A DNA stretch of 36,728 nt, from assembly GCA_005885565.1 (NCBI GenBank), contig VAXK01000205.1:1-36728 (forward strand), written 5' to 3'. Below are positions 30,925 through 36,728 of this stretch, one piece after another (the first letter of the stretch is position 1; every line of letters starts with the position of its first letter). Both the position numbers and the translations under genes were made by a program. The notes under the pieces were generated by a model. That model had not been told where the DNA came from. It did not search any database and worked only from the letters and a program-made list of their open reading frames with translations. The DNA is from Actinomycetota bacterium. GTDB taxonomy: Bacteria > Actinomycetota > Thermoleophilia > Gaiellales > Gaiellaceae.

Positions 30925-31611
30925 GTGGCCGGCTGCTGCACGCCCTCCGGGTACCGGAAGATCTTCGGCGAGAAGACCGCCAGGCGGGACGTGAGGAGGT
31001 ACCAGCGGCGCGGGCTCGACCGAGCGGCGCGGCGGATCGTCGGCTTCCTCGCTGGCCGCGGCGTCGAGGGCGACTCGGTGCTCGAGGTCGGAGGCGGGAT
31101 CGGCGCGATCCAGCTCGAGCTGCTGCGCGCGGGCGCGGCGAGGGCGACGAACGTCGAGCTCTCGCCGGAGTACGAGCCGCCGGCTGGCGAGCTGCTGCGC
31201 GAGGCGGGGCTCGAGGAACGTGTGGAGCGGCAGCTCGGTGACTTTGTCCGGGACGCGGCCGAGCTCGAGCCGGCCGACGACGTCGTGCTGCACCGCGTCG
31301 TCTGCTGCTACCCGGATTCGGAGGCCCTCGTCGGCGCGGCCGCCGACCATGCGCGGCGCAGGCTCGTGCTCAGCTTCCCACCGGACACGGCGCTCTTCCG
31401 GGCGGGGAGCGCCGTGCTCAACGCCTTCCTCGCGGTGACGCGAACCGAGTTCAGGACATTCGTCCATCCGGTCGCGACGATCCTCTCGGCCGCCCGGGCG
31501 CGCGGGCTCGAGCCGGCGCTCGACACCCGAACGCCGATGTGGCGGATCGTCGGGTTCGAGCGCGCCCGCCGCGAAGGGGGCGGCGACGGGCGCGCTCAGC
31601 GGGACGACTAG
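30925..31611 (+). CDS. Class I SAM-dependent methyltransferase
   Basis: A 228-aa Rossmann-fold methyltransferase. Motif I is VLEVGGGIGAIQLELLRAG; an acidic strand-2 end (NVELSPEY) should bind the SAM ribose, and DDVVLHRVVCCYPD is the post-II motif. The length and YRKIFGEKTARRDVRRYQRRG start resemble magnesium-protoporphyrin methyltransferase-like proteins, but the substrate cannot be assigned. Start GTG 30925. Confidence 0.88.
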   Translation: MAGCCTPSGYRKIFGEKTARRDVRRYQRRGLDRAARRIVGFLAGRGVEGDSVLEVGGGIGAIQLELLRAGAARATNVELSPEYEPPAGELLREAGLEERVERQLGDFVRDAAELEPADDVVLHRVVCCYPDSEALVGAAADHARRRLVLSFPPDTALFRAGSAVLNAFLAVTRTEFRTFVHPVATILSAARARGLEPALDTRTPMWRIVGFERARREGGGDGRAQRDD

Positions 31612-32072
31612 GCCAGCGCCGCGCAGATCTGCGGGAACGGCGACACGTCCTGGTGGCCGGTCGCCTGGAGGATCCGGAGCGCCGTGTTGAGGTCGCTCGG
31701 GTCGGCGACGTAGACGAGCCGGCCGACGTCCGCGAACACCAGGCCGTAGCCCGGCGCCGTGAAGCGGCCGTTGTTGCCGTCGATCGTCACGGTCACGGTG
31801 CCGTCGCCGTTCGGCTCGACGACGAACGGCCCCGCGAGCGGCGAGGCCAGCGACTTGCCGCCGGGCGGGTTCGACCAGGTGAGGTGGAAGTCCTCGACCG
31901 TGGTCACGTCGCGGCCGCTCGAGTACACCGCTTCGCGGAACGTTCCCGCCGAGTGCACGACGATGTCGAACGGGCAGGTCTCCGCGCTCGTCGGGATGAC
32001 GCGCGTGCGCTCGAAGGGCGTGAGCGTCACGGTCGGCGCGTTCGCGACGGCCGTCGATGCCGCGCAGAGCAG
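31608..32072 (-). CDS. Secreted hypothetical protein, 5' end missing
   Basis: About 154 readable codons. The end of a signal peptide (LLCAASTAVANA) leads into PTVTLTPFERTRVIPTSAET, WSNPPGGKSLASPLAGPFVV and APGYGLVFADVGRLVYVADP. The frame stays open upstream but homology-like sequence stops at about 32072 and no ATG, GTG or TTG occurs in frame for at least 20 codons before it. The signal peptide's first part and start appear lost at the same place where the divergent CGNR gene also lacks its start. Function unknown. The stop overlaps the methyltransferase gene by 4 bp. Confidence 0.65.
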   Translation of the reverse strand: MLCAASTAVANAPTVTLTPFERTRVIPTSAETCPFDIVVHSAGTFREAVYSSGRDVTTVEDFHLTWSNPPGGKSLASPLAGPFVVEPNGDGTVTVTIDGNNGRFTAPGYGLVFADVGRLVYVADPSDLNTALRILQATGHQDVSPFPQICAALA

Positions 32073-32519
32073 CTCGCCGTCGACCTGCTCAACTCCTGGG
32101 ACGAGCTCGAGCCGGACCCGGAGCTCCTGAGCGTGCGCTGGCTCCGCTTCTACCTCGGCTTCCACGGCTACGAGGCGGCCGCCGCCGCCGTACGCGAGGA
32201 GGACGTACCGGCCGCCAAGGTGCTGCGCGAGCGGCTGCGGGAGGCCTTCGACGCGACCTCGGAGGAGGACGCGGTGTCGACGCTCAACGCCGTGCTCGTC
32301 GAGCACGCGGACCCGCCGCGCCTGGAGCGGACGTCCGACGGGTGGCGCTTCCGGTACGGGCCCGCCGAGGCCGCGGGGCGCTTCGGCCGGTGCAGGGCGC
32401 ATCCGTGCCGATGCGTCTTCGTCGACCGCTCGCGCAACCGCAGCCGCCGTTACTGCTGCGAGCTCTGCGCGGACCGGGCCACGCAAGCCGCGGCGCGTCG
32501 GCGCCGCGCGAAGTCCTAA
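32067..32519 (+). CDS. CGNR zinc-finger protein, 5' end missing
   Basis: About 150 readable codons beginning EQLAVDLLNSWDELEPDPEL, which looks like the usual N-terminal ABATE-type domain of this family. The C-terminal zinc finger is RCRAHPCRCVFVDRSRNRSR then YCCELCADR, with four cysteines; the CGNR signature reads CADR. Such proteins are thought to be stress-linked DNA-binding regulators. No standard start codon lies near the first conserved residues, so the start is unresolved. Confidence 0.72.
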   Translation, partial: EQLAVDLLNSWDELEPDPELLSVRWLRFYLGFHGYEAAAAAVREEDVPAAKVLRERLREAFDATSEEDAVSTLNAVLVEHADPPRLERTSDGWRFRYGPAEAAGRFGRCRAHPCRCVFVDRSRNRSRRYCCELCADRATQAAARRRRAKS

Positions 32520-32530
32520 CACGCCCGTCG

Positions 32531-32536
32531 TACCTT
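32531..32536 (+). promoter_or_regulatory. -10 candidate TACCTT for the propeller gene
   Basis: TACCTT ends 7 nt before GTG 32544. A GAGGAG sequence also overlaps the start, so both leaderless and led initiation are possible. Confidence 0.35.
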
Positions 32537-32543
32537 GTGAGGA

Positions 32544-33410
32544 GTGAGGCTGGCTGTCGCGGCGCTCGCGCTCGTCCTCTTCGGTGCGACATCCGATGCT
32601 CACGCCACGTTTCCGGGCCGGAACGGCCGTGTCGCGTTCGTCCGCGGCGTCTACGACCCGGCGTCCGGCGACTGGCAGAGCCGCGACGTCTACTCCGTCA
32701 GGCCCGACGGAAGCGGGCTGCTGAACCTGACGCGCGACCGGTCGTTCGACCAGTTCTCCCCCGCGTGGTCGGCCGACGGCAGCCGGATCGCGTACGTCGA
32801 GGCCGACGGCGCGACGAACCTCGATCTCTCTGGCGACGAGCTGTGGACGATGCGGGCGGACGGGTCGCGGAAGCGGCGGCTGACGGAGAACGGCACGGCC
32901 GACGAGCAGCCGGCATGGTCGCCCGACGGCAAGTGGATCGTCTTCTCGCGCCGGACGAGCCAGAGGAACGCGGATCTCGCCGTGATCGGCTCGAGCGGCG
33001 GGCGCGTCCGGCTGCTGACGCGGACGACCGATCTCGACGAGCTCTATCCCACCTGGTCGCCCGACGGGCGCCGGATCGCCTACTGGCTCCTGCCGCGCAC
33101 CGAGGCCCTGGCCGGCCGCGGCGGGTACTACGTCCTCACGGTCCGCACCGGCCGCGTCCACCGGGTCGTCCGCGACTACGGCCTCGACGCGCGTCCGACG
33201 TGGACGCCGCGCGGCCGCCTGAGCATCACCCGGGCGGCATGGTCCCCGGACGGAAGGCTGCGCGTGGTCGCGAATCCCCAAAGTCCGTACGAGGTCGCCC
33301 GTCGGATCGAGATCTGGAACCCCGACGGCAGCCTGCGCCGCGTCGTCACGCACAGCGTCGCCCCGGTCGACGACTTCGACCCCTCGTGGCAGCCTCTGCC
33401 GCGCCGGTAG
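32544..33410 (+). CDS. Secreted TolB-like beta-propeller protein
   Basis: A 288-aa protein with a signal peptide (LAVAALALVLFGATSDAHA) and at least four PD40/TolB repeats, each with a variant of WSPDGxxIAY/F: SPAWSADGSRIAYVE, QPAWSPDGKWIVFSR, YPTWSPDGRRIAYW, and RAAWSPDGRLRVVAN. It is probably a five- to six-bladed propeller outside the cell membrane, for binding proteins or glycans. It is not a MauB-type heavy chain as far as can be seen. Confidence 0.87.
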   Translation: MRLAVAALALVLFGATSDAHATFPGRNGRVAFVRGVYDPASGDWQSRDVYSVRPDGSGLLNLTRDRSFDQFSPAWSADGSRIAYVEADGATNLDLSGDELWTMRADGSRKRRLTENGTADEQPAWSPDGKWIVFSRRTSQRNADLAVIGSSGGRVRLLTRTTDLDELYPTWSPDGRRIAYWLLPRTEALAGRGGYYVLTVRTGRVHRVVRDYGLDARPTWTPRGRLSITRAAWSPDGRLRVVANPQSPYEVARRIEIWNPDGSLRRVVTHSVAPVDDFDPSWQPLPRR

Positions 33411-33426
33411 CCGGGCGGCGCCTCGG

Positions 33427-33432
33427 TACGAT
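33427..33432 (+). promoter_or_regulatory. -10 candidate TACGAT for sufS
   Basis: TACGAT ends 6 nt before GTG 33439. A separate promoter here fits the physical split of the SUF genes. Confidence 0.45.
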
Positions 33433-33438
33433 GCGTCC

Positions 33439-34683
33439 GTGGCCGTGACGGAACGGAAGAAGCTCGACGCGCAGAAGCTCCGCGCCGACTTCCCCATCTT
33501 CGAGCAGGAGATCAACGGCAAGCCGCTCGCGTACCTCGACTCGGCGGTGACCTCGCAGAAGCCGCGGCAGGTGCTCGAAGCGCTGCGGACGTTCTACGAG
33601 ACCTCGTACGCCAACGTGCACCGCGGCGTGTACACGCTCTCGGAGCGCGCGACGGCGGAGTACGAGGGCGCGCGCGAGAAGGTGGCGCGCTTCGTCAACG
33701 CGCCGTCGGCGCGCGAGGTCGTCTTCCTCCGCGGCGCGACGGAGGGGCTCAACCTCGTCGCCTATGCCTGGGGGCTCGACAACCTCGGCCCCGGCGACGT
33801 CGTCCTCGTCACCGAGCTCGAGCACCATTCGAACTTCGTCCCGTGGCAGTACATCGCGCAGCGCACCGGCGCCGAGTTTCGCGCGATCCCGCTCGACGAC
33901 CACGGCGAGCTTCGGCTCGACACGCTGGACGAGATCGCCGGCTCCGAGCAGGTGAAGGTGGTCGCGAACAACCTCGTCTCGAACGCCCTCGGCACGATCA
34001 ACCCGGTCGAGCGGCTCTCGGCGTGGGCGCACGAGCGCGGGGCGATCATGGTCGTCGACGCCGCCCAGGCCGCGCCGCACCACCCGATCGACGTCCAGGC
34101 GCTCGGCTGCGACTTCCTCGCCTTCTCGGCCCACAAGATGTGCGGCCCGACGAGCGTCGGCGCGCTCTGGGGGCGGCAGGAGATCCTCGAGCGGATGGCG
34201 CCGTTCAACCTCGGCGGGCACATGATCCGCGCGGTCAACCTCGAGCGGACGACGTGGGGCCAGGTGCCGGCGAAGTTCGAGGCGGGGACGCAGCCGATCG
34301 CCGAGGCCGTCGGCTTCGGCGCGGCCGTCGACTATCTCACCGGGATCGGGCTCGACGCGATCGAGGAGTACGAGCAGGAGCTCGCCGCGCAGGCGCTCGA
34401 GGCGCTGGCCGACGTCCCGGGGATCAAGCTCTACGGCCCGCCGCCGGAGCGTCGCGCCGGCATCGTCTCCTTCAACCTCGAGGGCGTGCATCCGCACGAC
34501 GTGGCGCAGGTGCTCGACATGCGGGGCGTCGCGATTCGCGCCGGCCACCACTGCTGCCAGCCGCTGATGGCGAAGCTCGGCGTGGCGGCGACGAACCGGG
34601 CGAGCTTCTACCTGTACAGCCTCCCCGAGGAGGTCGACCGGCTCGCCGAGGGCGTGCACGAGGCGCGGCGACTCTTCGCATGA
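33439..34683 (+). CDS. sufS: Cysteine desulfurase SufS
   Basis: PLP enzyme that takes sulfur from cysteine for Fe-S assembly, 414 aa. PLP-binding lysine is K233 in FSAHKMCGP, the aspartate of the cofactor site is in VVDAAQAAPH, and the persulfide cysteine is C372 in RAGHHCCQPLM, where a second cysteine (C373) replaces the usual alanine. It begins a five-gene run with sufU, Rieske ferredoxin, tag and an O-methyltransferase, joined by 1- to 4-bp overlaps. Confidence 0.96.
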   Translation: MAVTERKKLDAQKLRADFPIFEQEINGKPLAYLDSAVTSQKPRQVLEALRTFYETSYANVHRGVYTLSERATAEYEGAREKVARFVNAPSAREVVFLRGATEGLNLVAYAWGLDNLGPGDVVLVTELEHHSNFVPWQYIAQRTGAEFRAIPLDDHGELRLDTLDEIAGSEQVKVVANNLVSNALGTINPVERLSAWAHERGAIMVVDAAQAAPHHPIDVQALGCDFLAFSAHKMCGPTSVGALWGRQEILERMAPFNLGGHMIRAVNLERTTWGQVPAKFEAGTQPIAEAVGFGAAVDYLTGIGLDAIEEYEQELAAQALEALADVPGIKLYGPPPERRAGIVSFNLEGVHPHDVAQVLDMRGVAIRAGHHCCQPLMAKLGVAATNRASFYLYSLPEEVDRLAEGVHEARRLFA

Positions 34684-35114
34684 GCGAGTTCGACCAGCTG
34701 TATCGCGAGGTCATCCTCGACCACTACAAGAACCCGCGCGGGCACGGGGTGATCGACGACGCCGACGCGAGCGCCGACGGCCAGAATCCGCTCTGCGGCG
34801 ACGAGGTCTCGATCTACGTCAGCTTCGAGCCCGACGGCGACACGATCGAAGAGGTCAAGTTCTCGGGCCGCGGGTGCGCGATCAGCCAGGCGGCGACCTC
34901 GATGCTGATGGAGATGGTGAAAGGCCGAAGCGCGTCCGAGGTGGCCACGCTCTCGAAGGACGAGCTCCTCGACGAAGTCGGGATCCCGCTCACGCCGATC
35001 CGGCTCAAGTGCGCCCTCCTCGGCCTCTGGACGCTCAAGGTCGCCCTCCACAAGGGCAAGGGGACGCCGCTGCCGGAAGAGGCGGCCGGGCTCGACGACT
35101 TGACGCTCGGATAG
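34680..35114 (+). CDS. sufU: Fe-S/sulfur-transfer protein SufU
   Basis: Zinc-dependent sulfur acceptor for SufS, 144 aa. Ligands C39 and D41 (NPLCGDEV), C66 (GRGCAISQAATSM) and C111 (LKCALLGLW) are present. The C66-C111 spacing of 45 is shorter than in Bacillus SufU as I recall it and closer to IscU, so the usual SufU insertion seems reduced. ATG 34680 overlaps the sufS stop (ATGA). Confidence 0.93.
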   Translation: MSEFDQLYREVILDHYKNPRGHGVIDDADASADGQNPLCGDEVSIYVSFEPDGDTIEEVKFSGRGCAISQAATSMLMEMVKGRSASEVATLSKDELLDEVGIPLTPIRLKCALLGLWTLKVALHKGKGTPLPEEAAGLDDLTLG

Positions 35115-35431
35115 TGGCGGCTGAGATCGAGGTCTGCCCGGTGGAGGAGCTGCCGCCGGGCGAGGTGAAGATCGTCCACGCAGGCGAGTTCTCGCTCGGC
35201 GTCTACAACCTTGGTGGGGAGTTCTACGCGATCGAGGATCGCTGCTCGCACGACGACGGGCCGCTCGCGGAGGGCGACTTCGACGTCGAGGAGGGGTATG
35301 CGGTGTGTCCGCGGCACGGCGCGCACATCGACATCCGGACCGGCCGGCCGCTGACCCTACCGGCCGTCGAGCCGGTCGAGACCTTCCCCGTACGCGTCGA
35401 AGACGGGATCGTCAAGGTCAGGGTGGCGTGA
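35114..35431 (+). CDS. Rieske-type ferredoxin
   Basis: A 105-aa soluble [2Fe-2S] Rieske protein. The cluster motifs are RCSHDDGPL (C44, H46) and AVCPRHGAHIDIRTG (C65, H68). Single-domain Rieske ferredoxins of this type are common in actinobacterial SUF operons, sometimes labelled oxygenase ferredoxin subunits. GTG shares a base with the sufU stop. Possibly an electron donor or a cluster acceptor. Confidence 0.92.
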   Translation: MAAEIEVCPVEELPPGEVKIVHAGEFSLGVYNLGGEFYAIEDRCSHDDGPLAEGDFDVEEGYAVCPRHGAHIDIRTGRPLTLPAVEPVETFPVRVEDGIVKVRVA

Positions 35432-36015
35432 GCGAGCCGCGGCGCTGCTGGTCGAGCGCCGATCCGGCCTACGTCGAGTACCACGACCACGAGTGGGGCC
35501 GGCCCGTCACCGACGAGCGCGGGCTCTACGAGCGGCTCTGCCTCGAGGGGTTCCAGTCCGGGCTCTCGTGGCTGACGATCCTGCGCAAGCGGCCTGCCTT
35601 CCGCGCCGCCTTCGCAGACTTCGACCCGGAGGCGGTGGCGGAGTTCGGGCCGCGCGCCGTCGAGCGGCTGCTCGGCGACGCCGGGATCGTCCGGCACCGT
35701 GGCAAGATCGAGGCGGCGATCGCGAACGCGCGCGCGACGCTCGCGCTGCGGGAGGCGGGGTCGTCGCTGCCGGAGCTTGTGTGGTTGCACCGGCCGGCGG
35801 ACGGTGGCGCACCGCGGACCGCCGCCGACTGGCAGGCCTCGACGCCGGAGTCGGCGGCTCTGTCGAAACGGCTCCGCGCGGCGGGCTTCCGCTTCGTCGG
35901 GCCGACGACGGTCTACGCGACGATGCAGGCCTGCGGCGTCGTCAACGACCACCTCGCCGACTGCATCGTGCGCGCCGAGGTCGAGCGGGAGATCGCTTGC
36001 TCGACGACCGTGTGA
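35428..36015 (+). CDS. tag: DNA-3-methyladenine glycosylase I
   Basis: Base-excision repair enzyme removing 3-methyladenine, 195 aa. The zinc snap is C7 (RCWSS), H19 (YHDHEWG), H175 and C179 (NDHLADC). The helix-hairpin-helix part includes LEGFQSGLSWLTILRKRPAF, and the family motif GFRFVGPTTVYATMQACG is present. GTG overlaps the Rieske gene stop (GTGA); the link to Fe-S genes is probably only co-expression. Confidence 0.95.
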   Translation: MSEPRRCWSSADPAYVEYHDHEWGRPVTDERGLYERLCLEGFQSGLSWLTILRKRPAFRAAFADFDPEAVAEFGPRAVERLLGDAGIVRHRGKIEAAIANARATLALREAGSSLPELVWLHRPADGGAPRTAADWQASTPESAALSKRLRAAGFRFVGPTTVYATMQACGVVNDHLADCIVRAEVEREIACSTTV

Positions 36016-36584
36016 GGGAGGTGCTCGCGCGCCTCGAGGCGGAGGACGCGCGCGAGCGGGAGGAGGGCGTGGCGCGCGAGCTGCGGGCGCGGCAGGTCGC
36101 GCGGCCAACGGGCCAGTTCCTGTTCGGGCTCGTCGCGCCGCAGACCGACTGCGAGGTGCTCGAGATCGGCGGCTCGCGCGGCTACTCGACGATCTGGCTC
36201 GCGGCCGGGGTGCGCTACCTCGGCGGCCGCGTGCTCTCGCTCGAGAGCGACCCGGCCAAGATCGAGGCCTGGAGGCGCAACGTCGCCGACGCCGGCCTCG
36301 ACGACTGGGCCGACCTCGTCGAGGGCGACGCTTACGAGACGCTGCCCGCGATCGACGACGTCTTCGACGTCGTGTTCCTCGACGCGGAGAAGGAGGACTA
36401 CGAGCGGCTCTTCGGGCTCGGGCGCGGGAAGCTCGAGCCCGGCGCCCTCGTCGTGGCCGACAACGTCCTGTCCCACGAGGACACCCTCGGCGCGTACTCG
36501 CGCGCCCGCCAGGCCGACCCCACTCTCGAATCGGTGACCGTCCCGCTCGACCGCGGGCTGGAGCTTTCGGTCGTCCTGCGCTGA
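36012..36584 (+). CDS. O-methyltransferase (CCoAOMT-like)
   Basis: A 190-aa SAM-dependent enzyme of the methyltransf_3 type. VLEIGGSRGYSTIWLAAG is motif I, SLESDPAKIEAWRRNV binds the SAM ribose, and VVFLDAEKEDYERLF holds the metal-binding aspartates. GTG 36012 overlaps the tag stop (GTGA); an in-frame TTG at 35997 would give a slightly longer start that also looks natural. Substrate unknown. Confidence 0.88.
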   Translation: MREVLARLEAEDAREREEGVARELRARQVARPTGQFLFGLVAPQTDCEVLEIGGSRGYSTIWLAAGVRYLGGRVLSLESDPAKIEAWRRNVADAGLDDWADLVEGDAYETLPAIDDVFDVVFLDAEKEDYERLFGLGRGKLEPGALVVADNVLSHEDTLGAYSRARQADPTLESVTVPLDRGLELSVVLR

Positions 36585-36667
36585 CCGCCGTGTCGCGCCG
36601 CCGCGACCGACATGGCGGGCGCGGCACACGAACGTTCGCCGGTAGGAGATCGCCGGAAAGTCGTCAT

Positions 36668-36695
36668 GGCGCCGAAGGCGCCGGACCTTCCGGCG
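36668..36695 (+). terminator. Two overlapping hairpins after the O-methyltransferase gene
   Basis: GGCGCC-GAA-GGCGCC (36668-36682) and CGCCGGA-CCT-TCCGGCG (36679-36695) share bases and cannot form together. They lie about 85 nt after the stop. The 144-bp tail also has a TAAAGT hexamer (36701-36706) and ends in AAAGGAGGT, the ribosome site of a gene outside the window. Confidence 0.5.
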
Positions 36696-36728
36696 TCGGC
36701 TAAAGTGCGGCTACCGCGGAAAGGAGGT

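Noticed and set aside
32544..33410. The propeller protein as a missing MADH heavy chain
   Set aside because: It has TolB/PD40 repeats, lies 19 kb away and is not in the Mau-like locus.
31608..33521. A 637-codon open frame on the minus strand
   Set aside because: Only its last part (to about 32072) looks like a protein; the rest is antisense to the CGNR and propeller genes and is an effect of high GC.

Overview
The window is high-GC and tightly packed. Genes often overlap by GTGA or ATGA, GTG starts are common, and many genes show a TANNNT hexamer only 6 to 9 nt before the start codon, which suggests leaderless mRNAs. Gene content fits an actinobacterium, most likely a Thermoleophilia-like lineage: a caa3-type oxidase with fused cytochrome c, a SUF operon with a Rieske ferredoxin, DUF6458, and a TatA/TatC pair. 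The lineage is inference from composition and gene families. No CRISPR array, insertion sequence, integrase or rRNA was seen. No gene-free stretch exceeds 300 bases.

Layout. 1-2186 (minus): UDP-GlcNAc 2-epimerase (wecB) and a nucleotide-sugar dehydrogenase cut by the window edge. 2212-2284: tRNA-Lys(CTT), followed by a nested hairpin. 2434-7226: a secreted protein, a CHASE3 histidine kinase with a stand-alone receiver, an AAA+ ATPase and a SIMPL protein. 7319-8839: BON-domain protein and a sarcosine-oxidase-like flavoprotein. 8912-13336: the most unusual locus. It holds an ECF sigma factor, a membrane partner protein, a MauE-like membrane protein, a 28-cysteine Tat substrate resembling the methylamine dehydrogenase light chain, a MauD-like thioredoxin, a tiny membrane peptide, a multi-pass membrane protein, and a free copy of the partner protein's outer domain. 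13400-18735: DUF6458 and a cytochrome c oxidase operon (coxB, coxA, coxC) interleaved with three copies of a USP-like domain. 18738-23853: diheme cytochrome c, STAS protein, TPR protein, adenosine deaminase, tatC, tatA and an SDR enzyme. 23913-27627: sufC, sufB, a VOC protein, sufD. 27624-33410: about 5.8 kb of unrelated genes, including a retropepsin-like pair, PadR module, hydrolase, methyltransferase, CGNR protein and a propeller protein. 33439-36584: sufS, sufU, Rieske ferredoxin, DNA-3-methyladenine glycosylase and an O-methyltransferase.

How the parts may work together. The 9-13 kb locus has the parts needed to export and disulfide-assemble a MauA-like protein: Tat signal, MauE-like and MauD-like proteins, with tatA and tatC elsewhere in the window. 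It has no recognisable MADH heavy chain, MauG or amicyanin. The position of the second TTQ tryptophan appears to be cysteine. A separate promoter with an 11-bp inverted repeat precedes this part of the locus. This is the best candidate for an undescribed system; its function is not established.

Several genes look damaged at their 5' ends or internally (coxB; the divergent pair meeting at about 32,070; perhaps the protein at 2434 and the MauE-like gene). These may be real deletions or assembly errors.
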